A DNA stretch of 64,000 nucleotides from NCBI RefSeq assembly GCF_034439435.1, contig NZ_JAPCKJ010000002.1:1-64000 (forward strand). The letters run 5' to 3'. A program made the position numbers and the translations under genes. The DNA comes from Sarcina sp034439435 (GTDB lineage: Bacteria > Bacillota > Clostridia > Clostridiales > Clostridiaceae). Each line of letters starts with the position of its first letter. Position 1 is the stretch's first letter. The notes beneath the pieces were generated by a model, which made no database searches, was not told the origin of the DNA, and saw only the letters and a list, made by a program, of their open reading frames with translations. This document shows, piece after piece, positions 8,242 to 16,830 of this stretch.

Positions 8242-8997
8242 ATGCTTTATTTTATAGGGGCAGGACCAGGAGCTGTTGACTTAATAACTGTTAGAGGAAG
8301 AAATCTTTTAGAAAAAGCAGATGTTGTAATATATGCAGGATCTTTAGTAAGCAAAGAACATTTAGATGTTTGCAAAGAGGGAGTTAAAATATATAACTCA
8401 GCTTCAATGACTTTAGAAGAGGTAGTTGAGGTTATAAAAGAAAATGATGGTGAAGATAAGGTCATAGTAAGACTTCACACTGGTGATCCATCAATATACG
8501 GAGCTATTAAGGAACAAATGGATGAATTAGACAAGTTTAATATAGAATATGAGGTTGTACCAGGTGTAAGTTCATTTACAGCTGCAGCTTCTGCTATAAA
8601 AAAGGAATTTACACTTCCATCAGTAACTCAAACTGTTATATTAACTAGGGTTGAAGGAAGAACTCCAGTGCCAGAAAAAGAAGATTTAGAAAAATTAGCT
8701 TCAATAGGAGCTTCTATGGCATTATTTCTTTCTATATCAATGATTGACAAGGTAGTTGAAAAATTAAAAAGAGGATATGGAAGAGAGGATGTTCCAATAG
8801 CTGTAATTTCAAGAGCAACATGGGATGATCAAGAAGTGATTATTGGAACATTAGATAATATATCAGAAAAAGTAAAAGAAGCTGGTATAAATAAATGTGC
8901 TCAAATATTAGTTGGAGATTTCATTGACTGTGATTATGAGAAAAGTCTTCTTTATGATAAACACTTTACTCATATGTTCAGAAAAGGAATTGATTAA
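8242..8997 (+). CDS. cbiF: Cobalt-precorrin-4 C11-methyltransferase CbiF
   Basis: CbiF methylates C11 of cobalt-precorrin-4. Conserved features are FIGAGPGAVDLITVRG at the start, VVIYAGSLVS, RLHTGDPSIYGAI near residue 80, VPGVSSFTAAASA and LTRVEGRTPVPE, the last being a C11-enzyme signature. Length 251 aa fits. AAAGGAGG lies upstream of the ATG, 14 bases after cbiL. It is followed closely by cbiG, which acts on its product: methylation at C11 is followed by opening of the delta-lactone. Confidence 0.92.
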   Translation: MLYFIGAGPGAVDLITVRGRNLLEKADVVIYAGSLVSKEHLDVCKEGVKIYNSASMTLEEVVEVIKENDGEDKVIVRLHTGDPSIYGAIKEQMDELDKFNIEYEVVPGVSSFTAAASAIKKEFTLPSVTQTVILTRVEGRTPVPEKEDLEKLASIGASMALFLSISMIDKVVEKLKRGYGREDVPIAVISRATWDDQEVIIGTLDNISEKVKEAGINKCAQILVGDFIDCDYEKSLLYDKHFTHMFRKGID

Positions 8998-8999
8998 AT

Positions 9000-10013
9000 A
9001 TGATTGGAATAATAAGTGTTACTGAAAAAGGTGACTTTATAGGAGATAAGCTTATAAAGTTTTTTGAAGAAAATAATATTAATTTCAAAATGGTTTGCAA
9101 AAGCAAATGTGAAGATTTTTCTTTAAAAGAAGCAACTAAGGAAATGTTTGAAACTTGTAAAAATATTATTTTTATAAGTTCAACAGGGATTGCAGTGAGA
9201 GCTATAACTCCTTTTATAGTAAAAAAGGATAAGGATCCTGGAATTGTTATGGTTGATGTAAATAATAGGTTTACCATAAGTTTAGCTGGAGGGCATATTG
9301 GTGGTGCAAATGAATTAACTTTAGAGATAAGTAAAATATTAAATAATATTCCAGTTATAACTACGGCCACAGATAATCAAAATAAAGTTGCGCCAGATAT
9401 GGTAGCTAAAAGTAATAATCTTATTATAGAAGATTTAAAGAAGGCAAAAGAGATTGCTTCTAGATTAGTAAATAATAAAAAAGTTTATTTTATGGATGAT
9501 AATGATTTAATTAAATTACCTTTAGGCTATGAAAGTACATATTCATTAAAAGATAATACACTTTGGATAACTAACAAAGAAAAAAATGAGGATGAAAATC
9601 TTAAGGGAGTTTTAAGGTTGATAAGAAAAAATATATTACTTGGAGTAGGATGTAGAAAAGGTGTTCCATCTGAAGAGTTAATAGATTTTGTGCTTTCTTC
9701 ACTAAAAAATTTAAATATTGATAAGAGAGCCGTTTTAAAAATAGGATCAATAGATTTAAAAAAAGAAGAAAAGGCTATTTTAGATTTAAGTGAATTTTTA
9801 AATTGTCCTTTTGAAACATTTTCTAGAGAAGAGATTAGACATGTTCAAGATGAATTTGAAGGTAGTGATTTTGTAGAAAAATCTGTTGGAGTTAGAGCTG
9901 TATCAGAGCCGGCAGTTGTTTTAATGAATGGAAATATTATAGTAAATAAACTAAAGAAAAATGGAATGACATTAACTATTGGAGAGCTTAAGCTAAAGCA
10001 TAAGGAGGAATAA
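9000..10013 (+). CDS. cbiG: Cobalt-precorrin-5A hydrolase CbiG
   Basis: CbiG opens the ring-A delta-lactone of cobalt-precorrin-5A and releases the two-carbon fragment as acetaldehyde, the ring-contraction step of the anaerobic pathway. The N-terminal part has FISSTGIAVRAITPFI and SLAGGHIGGANELT; the C-terminal CobE-like part has LLGVGCRKGVPSEELI. Length 337 aa is normal. The ATG is only two bases after the cbiF stop and has no clear ribosome site, so translation is probably coupled to cbiF. Confidence 0.9.
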   Translation: MIGIISVTEKGDFIGDKLIKFFEENNINFKMVCKSKCEDFSLKEATKEMFETCKNIIFISSTGIAVRAITPFIVKKDKDPGIVMVDVNNRFTISLAGGHIGGANELTLEISKILNNIPVITTATDNQNKVAPDMVAKSNNLIIEDLKKAKEIASRLVNNKKVYFMDDNDLIKLPLGYESTYSLKDNTLWITNKEKNEDENLKGVLRLIRKNILLGVGCRKGVPSEELIDFVLSSLKNLNIDKRAVLKIGSIDLKKEEKAILDLSEFLNCPFETFSREEIRHVQDEFEGSDFVEKSVGVRAVSEPAVVLMNGNIIVNKLKKNGMTLTIGELKLKHKEE

Positions 10014-10015
10014 GA

Positions 10016-10738
10016 ATGGGAAAATTATATGTAATTGGAATTGGGCCAGGTGGATTAGATGAAATGACTTTAAGAGCTGTTAAAGCTATTGAAGAATGTG
10101 AAATAATAGTTGGTTACACTAAATATATAGAAATGGTTAAGGATTTAATTAAAGATAAGGAAATCTTCAAAACTGGTATGCGTGGAGAAGAGGAAAGATG
10201 TAGAGAAGCATTAGAGCTTAGTAGGGATAAAAAGGTCGCTTTAATAAGTACTGGAGATTCAGGAATTTATGGCATGGCTGGACTTATATTAGAAATGAGA
10301 AAAGATGAGAATGTTGAAATAATACCTGGTATTACAGCATCAAGTGCTGCAGGATCAGTTTTAGGAGCTCCTTTAATGCATGATAATTGCAATATAAGTT
10401 TAAGTGATTTAATGACTCCTTATGAAGAGATAAAAAAGAGAGTACGTTTAGCTGCAGAAGGAGATTTCGTAATTTCTCTTTATAATCCAAAGAGTAAGGG
10501 AAGACCTCACTATTTAAAAGAGTGTGTTGATATAATTAAGGAATTTAGAGAAGAAACAACACCTATAGCAGTTGTTAGAAATGCTTTAAGAGAAGGAGAA
10601 AGTAAAGAAATATTTACTTTAAAAGATTTTAATGATGAAGTAGTTGATATGTTTTCAATTGTAATCATAGGAAACTCAAAAAGTTACATTAAAGATGGAT
10701 ATTTTATAACTCCAAGAGGATATAAAATAAAAAAATAA
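10016..10738 (+). CDS. cbiH: Cobalt-precorrin-3 C17-methyltransferase CbiH
   Basis: CbiH methylates C17 and helps form the delta-lactone during ring contraction. Visible motifs are VIGIGPGGLDEMTLRA at the N terminus, ISTGDSGIYGMAG near residue 80, IPGITASSAAGSVLGAPL near residue 103, and SDLMTPYEEIKKR, typical of CobJ/CbiH. Length 240 aa is normal and there is no C-terminal extension. GGAGG sits 7 bases ahead of the ATG, and only two bases separate it from cbiG. Confidence 0.92.
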   Translation: MGKLYVIGIGPGGLDEMTLRAVKAIEECEIIVGYTKYIEMVKDLIKDKEIFKTGMRGEEERCREALELSRDKKVALISTGDSGIYGMAGLILEMRKDENVEIIPGITASSAAGSVLGAPLMHDNCNISLSDLMTPYEEIKKRVRLAAEGDFVISLYNPKSKGRPHYLKECVDIIKEFREETTPIAVVRNALREGESKEIFTLKDFNDEVVDMFSIVIIGNSKSYIKDGYFITPRGYKIKK

Positions 10739-10756
10739 GGCTAATGGGGTGAGAAA

Positions 10757-11521
10757 GTGATTGCACTTATATTAGGTACTTCTGAAGGAAGAGAGTTTTT
10801 ACAAAAGCTTAAGGGGCTAGAGGATAAGATAGTTATATCTACAGCAACTGAATATGGAGGAGAACTTTTAAAAGAATTTAAAGTAGCCTTTATGAATACT
10901 AAACCCTTAGATGAAGAGGGACTTATTAATTTTGCTAAAGAGTTCAACTTAAAAGGGATTGTAGATGCTTCTCATCCCTATGCAAAAAATGTAAGTGAAA
11001 ACACAATAAAGGTATGTAAAACTTTAAATATAGAATACATAAGATATGAAAGAAATGGCGTATTAAAAGATTTAGATGATCCTAATATTATTAGAATAAG
11101 CGGATTGGACAAGTTAAAAGAATTAGATTCTAGTATTGATGGTCCAATTTTAAATACTACAGGAAGTAATGGAATAAAGCAAATATTAGAATCATCCCTT
11201 AAGAATAGAATTATTCACAGGGTATTACCTTCAAAAAAGGTTATGAATGATCTTATAGATTTAGGAGTTAAGATAGAAGATATAATTGCCATAAAAGGTC
11301 CTATTGGATATGAACTTAATAAAGCTTTTATAGATGAATATAAAGCTAAAGCTCTTTTAACTAAAGATAGTGGCGAGAGAGGTGGAGCTTTAGAAAAGGC
11401 TAAGGCAGCTTTAGATTCAAATATTAAACTAATAATAGTTGAGAAGCCTAAGGTTGATTATGGTAAATATTTTTCTGATATAGATGAAACGGTAGAACAT
11501 ATTAAAAAGGTTTTAAAATAA
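10757..11521 (+). CDS. cbiJ: Cobalt-precorrin-6A reductase CbiJ
   Basis: CbiJ (CobK family) reduces cobalt-precorrin-6A at the C18-C19 double bond with a reduced nicotinamide cofactor. Marks are the N-terminal LILGTSEGREF, VDASHPYAKNVSENT and the C-terminal LLTKDSGERGG, which is characteristic of the family. Length 254 aa is normal. The start is GTG at 10757 with GGGGTGAG close upstream. It is the last biosynthetic gene; the substrate-binding lipoprotein gene follows after 12 bases. Confidence 0.9.
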   Translation: MIALILGTSEGREFLQKLKGLEDKIVISTATEYGGELLKEFKVAFMNTKPLDEEGLINFAKEFNLKGIVDASHPYAKNVSENTIKVCKTLNIEYIRYERNGVLKDLDDPNIIRISGLDKLKELDSSIDGPILNTTGSNGIKQILESSLKNRIIHRVLPSKKVMNDLIDLGVKIEDIIAIKGPIGYELNKAFIDEYKAKALLTKDSGERGGALEKAKAALDSNIKLIIVEKPKVDYGKYFSDIDETVEHIKKVLK

Positions 11522-11533
11522 CAGGGGGATAAA

Positions 11534-12535
11534 ATGAAAAAAAAGAGAATTTTAAGTTTAGCTACTATAGGGTTAGTATTTTCTTTAGCTTTAGCAGGAT
11601 GTACTGGAAATTCAAAGGAAAATATAGCTTCAAAAAATACTAATGAAGAGGGATATCCAGTTATAATAAGTACATATAATCAAAATGGTAAGGAATTTGA
11701 TGAGACTTTTGAAAGCAAACCTAAAAAAGTTATTAGTACAAATCAAACAACTACAGAGATAATGCTTGATTTAGATTTACAAGAATATTTAGTAGGAACA
11801 TCATTTATGGATAGTCCCATACTTCCAAGATTAGAGGAAAAGTATAAAAATATAAATGTAATTTCTGATACATATCCAAGTAAAGAGGCTGTTTTAGCTT
11901 TAAATCCAGATTTAATAATGGGATGGAAAAGTGTATTTTCAGAAAAAAATCTAGGTACTGTAGAGTCATGGAATGAAAAGGGTGTGAAAACTTTCATTCA
12001 AAGAAACTCTGGTATTTCAAAAGAGCAGACTTTAGAGGATGTTTACTATGATATAAATGACATAGGTAAAATATTTAATGTAGAAGAAAAATCAACTAAG
12101 TATGTTGATGATATGAAAACAAGAATAAATGTTATTTCTGAGAAAACAAAATCTGTTAAAGAACCAATGAAGGTTTTAATACTAGAAGGTGAAGGAGAAA
12201 ATAAATTTAGAGTTTATGGACCAAAGACTTTAGTTTCAGATATGGTTTCTAAGTCTGGTGGAGTTAATATAGCTAAGGATTCTGGTAGTATTGGAGTTGA
12301 AAACATAATAGAAATGAATCCAGATGCTATTGTTCTTATACATTACTTAATGCAAAATAAAGATAATCAAGAGGCGAGTTCTTTATTAGATAATAAAGCA
12401 TTAAAAAATGTTACAGCAATAAAAGAAAATAGAATAATATATACTCCACTTTCAGAGACATATGCAGGAGGAGTAAGAACTGTAGATGGAATTGAAAGAA
12501 TAGCAAAAGGGTTATATCCAGACCTAGTAAAATAA
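11534..12535 (+). CDS. btuF: BtuF-like substrate-binding lipoprotein
   Basis: This is the extracytoplasmic binding component of the ABC importer encoded downstream. The N terminus is a lipoprotein signal with lipobox LAGC (cysteine at about residue 23). The rest matches the helical-backbone periplasmic-binding family used for cobalamin, heme and siderophores: KKVISTNQTTTEIMLDL, ALNPDLIMGWKS, GGVNIAKDSG, NPDAIVLIHY. Placement in a B12-riboswitch operon makes corrinoid the likeliest ligand. A siderophore or heme cannot be excluded from sequence alone. A large hairpin separates it from the permease gene. Confidence 0.78.
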   Translation: MKKKRILSLATIGLVFSLALAGCTGNSKENIASKNTNEEGYPVIISTYNQNGKEFDETFESKPKKVISTNQTTTEIMLDLDLQEYLVGTSFMDSPILPRLEEKYKNINVISDTYPSKEAVLALNPDLIMGWKSVFSEKNLGTVESWNEKGVKTFIQRNSGISKEQTLEDVYYDINDIGKIFNVEEKSTKYVDDMKTRINVISEKTKSVKEPMKVLILEGEGENKFRVYGPKTLVSDMVSKSGGVNIAKDSGSIGVENIIEMNPDAIVLIHYLMQNKDNQEASSLLDNKALKNVTAIKENRIIYTPLSETYAGGVRTVDGIERIAKGLYPDLVK

Positions 12536-12568
12536 TGGTTAATTTTTATTAAGATTTAAAAATTTTAG

Positions 12569-12612
12569 AAGCTCTAAGATTCTCGCTTTAAGAAAGTGGA
12601 GTCTTAGAGCTT
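12569..12612 (+). promoter_or_regulatory. Long intercistronic hairpin between btuF and btuC
   Basis: AAGCTCTAAGA (12569-12579) pairs perfectly with TCTTAGAGCTT (12602-12612); the stem continues with wobble pairs and an inner CTTT/AAAG stem. The downstream side (AGTAATTATTAGG) has no T run, so it is a poor intrinsic terminator. It is more likely an mRNA-processing or 3'-stabilising element between binding protein and permease. Confidence 0.55.
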
Positions 12613-12679
12613 AGTAATTATTAGGCATAGATTTAAAATAGAATTAAAAAGTTATCAAACTTCAATAGAGGAGTGTTAA

Positions 12680-13753
12680 ATGCAGTTGTTTAAATTAAAT
12701 GGGAGAATGAATAAAAAAGTTATAATTGCTATTTTATTAGTTGTACTTTTTATATTATCTATAATATTAGGAATATCCTTTGGTGCTGTAGATATTCCTC
12801 CTTATGATGTATATAGAGTGTTTTTATATAAAGTATTAGGAATTAAAATAGGAAATTTAGGAGAATTATTAAATAGTACAGTTTTCGATATAATATGGGA
12901 AGTTAGAATGCCTAGAGTGCTTTTAGGAGCTTTTACAGGAATGTCATTAGCAGTTGTTGGGGTAATTATGCAGGCAACTATACAAAATCCTTTAGGAGAT
13001 CCATATATATTAGGATTATCCTCAGGAGCTTCTTTAGGAGCTACATTTTCAATACTTATAGGATTTACAGGAGTGTTATCAAGCTTTGGTGTCGGCCTAG
13101 GAGCTTTTTTAGGAGCTTTAGTGGCATCTATATTTGTTTACTTCTTAGCCAAAATAGGAGGACGTATAACGCCTTTTAAGATGATATTAGCCGGTATGGT
13201 TATAGGTTCTATATGCTCCTCATTAACAAGTCTTATAATATTTTTATCAAAGGACAATGAGGGAATAAGAACAGTTAACTTCTGGATGATGGGAAGTCTT
13301 GCAGGGGCAGAATGGAGTAATATAGTTCTTCCTATAATGGTATCAATAATTCCTTTAATATATTTCTTTACCCAATATAGAAATTTAAACTTAATAGTAT
13401 TAGGTGATGAAACATCTATAACTTTAGGGTTAAATGTGGAAAAGCATAGAAAGATATATATGATATTATCTTCTTTAGTAACTGGAGTAATTGTTTCAGT
13501 ATGTGGAACCATAGGTTTTGTAGGTATTATGATTCCTCATATTGTAAGGCTTATATTTGGTACAGATCATAAAGTCTTACTGCCTTTTAGTGCTTTATTA
13601 GGTGCTATATTTCTTATATGGGCAGATGTTATTGCTAGATGTGCAGTTTCTAACATGGAACTTCCTATAGGAATAATTACTTCTGTAATAGGTGCTCCAT
13701 TTTTATTATGGCTAATGATAAAAGGTAATGGAGAAAAGGAGCAAGGATTATGA
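12680..13753 (+). CDS. btuC: BtuC/FecCD-type ABC transporter permease
   Basis: This is a multi-spanning inner-membrane permease of the FecCD family with about nine to ten hydrophobic helices. Family marks are WEVRMPRVLLGAFTGMSLA, VGVIMQATIQNPLGDPYILG and the cytoplasmic coupling region GFVGIMIPHIVRLIFGTDH. Length 357 aa is normal. GAGGAGTG precedes the ATG, and the gene overlaps the ATPase gene by four bases (ATGA). With the lipoprotein and ATPase it forms a BtuCDF-like importer, probably for corrinoids given the shared riboswitch. Confidence 0.82.
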   Translation: MQLFKLNGRMNKKVIIAILLVVLFILSIILGISFGAVDIPPYDVYRVFLYKVLGIKIGNLGELLNSTVFDIIWEVRMPRVLLGAFTGMSLAVVGVIMQATIQNPLGDPYILGLSSGASLGATFSILIGFTGVLSSFGVGLGAFLGALVASIFVYFLAKIGGRITPFKMILAGMVIGSICSSLTSLIIFLSKDNEGIRTVNFWMMGSLAGAEWSNIVLPIMVSIIPLIYFFTQYRNLNLIVLGDETSITLGLNVEKHRKIYMILSSLVTGVIVSVCGTIGFVGIMIPHIVRLIFGTDHKVLLPFSALLGAIFLIWADVIARCAVSNMELPIGIITSVIGAPFLLWLMIKGNGEKEQGL

Positions 13754-14505
13754 TAAGGTTAGAGGATTTAAAGGTTTCAATAGGGAAAAATGAAATCATA
13801 AAGGGAATTTCATTTAATGTTAAAAAAGGTGATTTTATTGGACTTATAGGACCAAATGGAAGTGGTAAGTCAACCCTATTAAAAACTATTTATAAGCTAC
13901 TAGATAAAAAAAGTGGAGAAATATATATAAATGATAAGGATATAAATAAAATAAGTATAAAGTCAATGGCAAGAGAGTTAGCTGTAGTAAGTCAATTTAA
14001 TCAATATAATTTTAGCTTTAAGGTTAAAGATATTGTTATTATGGGAAGAAATCCTTATAAGAAGACTTTTCAGCTAGACAATAAGGAAGATTACGAAATA
14101 GTAAAAAATTCTCTAGAGAAAGTTAATATGCTTGAATATAAAGATAGAGATTTTTTAAGTTTATCAGGTGGTGAAAAACAAAGGGTTTTATTAGCTAGAG
14201 CACTAGCACAAAAGACAGAGATTCTTTTATTGGATGAGCCTACAAACCACTTGGATATTAAATATCAAATAGAAATAATGAATATTGTCAAAGAACTAAA
14301 TATAACAGTTTTAGCCGCATTACATGATATGAATTTAGTTTCAGCTTATTGTAATAAAGTATATATTATGAATAAGGGGAAAATTGTTTGTGGAGGAGAA
14401 ACAAGAAAGGTTTTAACTCCTAAAAATATAAAGGATGTCTTTGGGGTTGAATGTGAAATAGGAGAAAATTCAAAAGGAAATATGACGATAAACTTTTTAT
14501 TTTAA
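13750..14505 (+). CDS. btuD: BtuD/FepC-type ABC transporter ATPase
   Basis: This is the cytoplasmic ATPase of the importer. Walker A is GPNGSGKST (about residues 37-45), the Q-loop region is VVSQFNQYNF, the ABC signature is LSGGEKQR, and Walker B is ILLLDEPTNHLD, followed by the switch histidine in LAALHDMN. Length 251 aa is typical. The start codon overlaps the permease stop, implying coupling. A strong terminator follows, so this is the last gene of the riboswitch-led operon. Confidence 0.85.
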   Translation: MIRLEDLKVSIGKNEIIKGISFNVKKGDFIGLIGPNGSGKSTLLKTIYKLLDKKSGEIYINDKDINKISIKSMARELAVVSQFNQYNFSFKVKDIVIMGRNPYKKTFQLDNKEDYEIVKNSLEKVNMLEYKDRDFLSLSGGEKQRVLLARALAQKTEILLLDEPTNHLDIKYQIEIMNIVKELNITVLAALHDMNLVSAYCNKVYIMNKGKIVCGGETRKVLTPKNIKDVFGVECEIGENSKGNMTINFLF

Positions 14506-14512
14506 TTTTAGG

Positions 14513-14562
14513 CTCTGCTTTAGATAAACAGTGATTTTTATTTAAAGCAGAGTATTTTTTTT
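14513..14562 (+). terminator. Terminator of the cbi-btu operon
   Basis: CTCTGCTTTA (14513-14522) and TAAAGCAGAG (14543-14552) form a 10-bp perfect stem, followed by TATTTTTTTTAT. Confidence 0.85.
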
Positions 14563-14669
14563 ATATTTTAACTAATTTTATTTTTGAAATATCAAAATGT
14601 TTGTAAATCAAAGTAAAATAATATAAAATTACAATATGTAAAATAAATTTTGTTAAGGAGTAATTTTAT

Positions 14670-15080
14670 ATGAAAAGTATAAGTAGAATTAAGGTAAGAT
14701 ATGCAGAAACAGATGCAATGAAGGTTGTACATCATGCCAACTATTATATATATTTTGAATCAGCAAGAGAGGATTTCATAGAGCAGTTTGGAATAAGATA
14801 CAAAGATATGGAGGATATGGGGGTTATGATGCCTTTAGTTGAAACACAGTGTAAATATATAGATGCTGCAAAGTACGGGGATAATCTTGTTATAGAAACA
14901 GAATATGACGAAATAACACCCATTAAGGTAGGATTAAAATATACTGTTAAAAGAGAAGAAGATAATAAGCTTATTGCTACAGGGAAAACACTTCAAACTT
15001 TTGTTGATAGTACCACTTTTAGAATAATAAACCTTAAAAAAGTGCATCCAGAAATGTGGGAAAAATTAAGTGATTGTTAA
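14670..15080 (+). CDS. Acyl-CoA thioesterase, YbgC/4HBT family
   Basis: A hotdog-fold thioesterase of 136 aa. The N-terminal segment RYAETDAMKVVHHANYYIYF matches the YbgC/FcbC pattern, in which the aspartate of ETD(A/Q)M is catalytic. Such enzymes hydrolyse acyl-CoA or acyl-carrier-protein thioesters in the cytoplasm; the substrate cannot be read from sequence. AAGGAG stands ahead of the ATG. It is a single gene between the cbi-btu terminator and the uracil permease promoter. Confidence 0.82.
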   Translation: MKSISRIKVRYAETDAMKVVHHANYYIYFESAREDFIEQFGIRYKDMEDMGVMMPLVETQCKYIDAAKYGDNLVIETEYDEITPIKVGLKYTVKREEDNKLIATGKTLQTFVDSTTFRIINLKKVHPEMWEKLSDC

Positions 15081-15126
15081 ATTGATGAATAATTAATCAA
15101 TAAAATGTTAAAAACCTTTTTGTTTA

Positions 15127-15155
15127 TTGAAAATATATATTAATTAAAATATAAT
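15127..15155 (+). promoter_or_regulatory. Promoter of the uracil permease gene
   Basis: TTGAAA at 15127 and TATAAT at 15150 are separated by 17 bases. Transcription would start near 15162, giving a leader of about 210 bases that contains the PyrR-type elements. Confidence 0.65.
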
Positions 15156-15169
15156 CTAAGAAAATAAAA

Positions 15170-15289
15170 TTATTCTTTAATTCAGTCCAGAGAGGCTTAG
15201 AAGAATTGGTTATTTAGATTATAAATATAAATTTTATTAGTTTAAAGAATTAACTTCTTGTCTCTAACTGGCAAGAAGTTTTATTTTTA
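15170..15289 (+). promoter_or_regulatory. PyrR-type attenuator (first site) with terminator
   Basis: CAGTCCAGAGAGGCT at 15183-15197 matches the PyrR RNA-binding loop known from pyrimidine genes of Firmicutes (consensus AGUCCNGNGAGGYU). It is flanked by TTCTTTAA (15173-15180) and TTAAAGAA (15242-15249), which can pair. A terminator follows: AACTTCTTG (15252-15260) with CAAGAAGTT (15272-15280) and TTATTTTTA. The expected logic is that PyrR with UMP/UTP stabilises the loop and favours termination. I did not fully resolve the antiterminator. Confidence 0.75.
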
Positions 15290-15299
15290 CCTTTTTAAA

Positions 15300-15361
15300 T
15301 CAGTCCTGTGAGGCTGGAAAGAGGAGAAACAGAGCTTTCTCCTTAATAAGAGTAAGGAGGC
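15300..15361 (+). promoter_or_regulatory. Second PyrR-type RNA site next to the ribosome site
   Basis: CAGTCCTGTGAGGCTG (15301-15316) is a second copy of the PyrR-binding loop. It is followed by GGAGAAA/TTTCTCC, which can form a hairpin, and by CTCCTT, which can instead pair with AAGGAG of the ribosome site at 15355-15360. There is no T run here, so control of translation rather than transcription is suggested. Confidence 0.6.
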
Positions 15362-15370
15362 TTAAAATTT

Positions 15371-16681
15371 ATGGCACAACAAGTAATGAGTAAAGAAAAA
15401 AGCAGTATTAAGACAGAAGGAGTTTTATCCTATTTAAAAAATGGTATTTTAGGACTACAGCATTTAGTTGCTATGTTTGGAGCTACAATATTAGTACCTA
15501 TGGTAACAGGGCTTGACCCTTCAGTAGCTTTATTCACAGCAGGAGTAGGTACTTTAATATTCCATTTATGTACTAAAGGAAAAGTTCCAGTATTTTTAGG
15601 ATCATCTTTTGCATTTATACCAGTAATCACAGCAGTTGCTGCGAAGTATGGTGATTTGAGATATGCTCAAGGAGGAATATTCTTTGCAGGGCTAGCATAT
15701 GTATTAATTTCTTTTATGATAAAGAAAATAGGTGTAGAGAGAATAAGAAGATTTTTACCTGCAAGAGTGGTAGGACCTATGATTATGGTTATAGGTTTAA
15801 ACCTTATACCTAACGCTTTAGAGATGGCTGGAGTTAAATCTTTAATAGCCGGGGAATCTGGGGCGATGATTTCAGTTATAATAGCAATTACTACATTAGG
15901 ATTAGCATTATTAATAAGTAAGTTTGGAAAGGGATTTTTCTCACAATTAGCAATAATAACAGCAGTAGCCGTTGGATATACTTTAAGCTTAGTATTAGGA
16001 CAAGTTGATACAAGTTTAATTCAACAAAGTACTATGGTTGCAGTACCAAACTTTACACTTCCAAAATTTGATTTTGGAGCAATAATGATAACTTTACCAG
16101 TAATATTAGCTGTATCAATGGAGCACATAGGTGATATAACTACTAATGGACAGGTTGTTGGTAAAAACTTTATAGAAGATCCAGGCTTAAATAGAACAAT
16201 ATTAGGAGATGGACTAGCAACTTTAGTAGCATCTTTATTAGGAGGGCCTGCTAATACTACTTATGGAGAAAATACAGGAGTGTTAGCAATAACTAAAAAT
16301 TATAATCCATCAATTTTAAGATTAACAGCTGTTTTTGCCATAATACTAAGCTTTATAGCAAAGTTTGGAGCAGTTATAAGAACAATTCCTCAATCAGTAA
16401 TGGGAGGAATAAGTTTAATGTTATTCTCTATGATTGCCTTAGTAGGGGTTAAAACAATAAAGAATGAAAAAGTCAAGCTAAATAAAACTAATATTATACT
16501 AATGGCAATAATAATGTTCGTTGGTCTATCAGGTTTATTTATGGAAAGTCCTATAGGAATAAACATAAGTGAAGCTGTAAGTATATCAGGATTAAGTTTA
16601 GCGGCTTTAGTAGGAGTTGTTTTAAATTTAATAATTACTAAGTTTGAATCAGTAAAAAATAGTGAAGAAGTAACTGCTTAA
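15371..16681 (+). CDS. uraA: Uracil permease (NCS2 family)
   Basis: This is a uracil:proton symporter in the cytoplasmic membrane with about 14 hydrophobic helices over 436 aa. Family signs are LQHLVAMFGATILVP in the first helix, VFLGSSFAFIP, the substrate-helix motif SMEHIGDITTNGQVVG with the key glutamate, and GGPANTTYGENTGVLAIT, which carries the second glutamate typical of UraA/PyrP. Two PyrR-type RNA sites in the leader fit a pyrimidine-repressed uracil importer. AAGGAGG precedes the ATG. It is a single-gene unit with its own promoter and terminator. Confidence 0.92.
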   Translation: MAQQVMSKEKSSIKTEGVLSYLKNGILGLQHLVAMFGATILVPMVTGLDPSVALFTAGVGTLIFHLCTKGKVPVFLGSSFAFIPVITAVAAKYGDLRYAQGGIFFAGLAYVLISFMIKKIGVERIRRFLPARVVGPMIMVIGLNLIPNALEMAGVKSLIAGESGAMISVIIAITTLGLALLISKFGKGFFSQLAIITAVAVGYTLSLVLGQVDTSLIQQSTMVAVPNFTLPKFDFGAIMITLPVILAVSMEHIGDITTNGQVVGKNFIEDPGLNRTILGDGLATLVASLLGGPANTTYGENTGVLAITKNYNPSILRLTAVFAIILSFIAKFGAVIRTIPQSVMGGISLMLFSMIALVGVKTIKNEKVKLNKTNIILMAIIMFVGLSGLFMESPIGINISEAVSISGLSLAALVGVVLNLIITKFESVKNSEEVTA

Positions 16682-16688
16682 AAAGAGT

Positions 16689-16731
16689 AATAACAAGTCA
16701 TTTTAAAATTAAAATGATTTGTTATTTTTTT
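16689..16731 (+). terminator. Terminator after the uracil permease gene
   Basis: AATAACAAGTCATTTT (16689-16704) pairs with AAAATGATTTGTTATT (16711-16726) with one mismatch, followed by a T run. Confidence 0.8.
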
Positions 16732-16830
16732 GTATAAAATAAATTAGAAAAATTTCTTAGAATGTGGTATCATATTAATAATAAATATTAATATTTTGTT
16801 AACACAAATTGATGAGAGGAAGTGTCAAAA

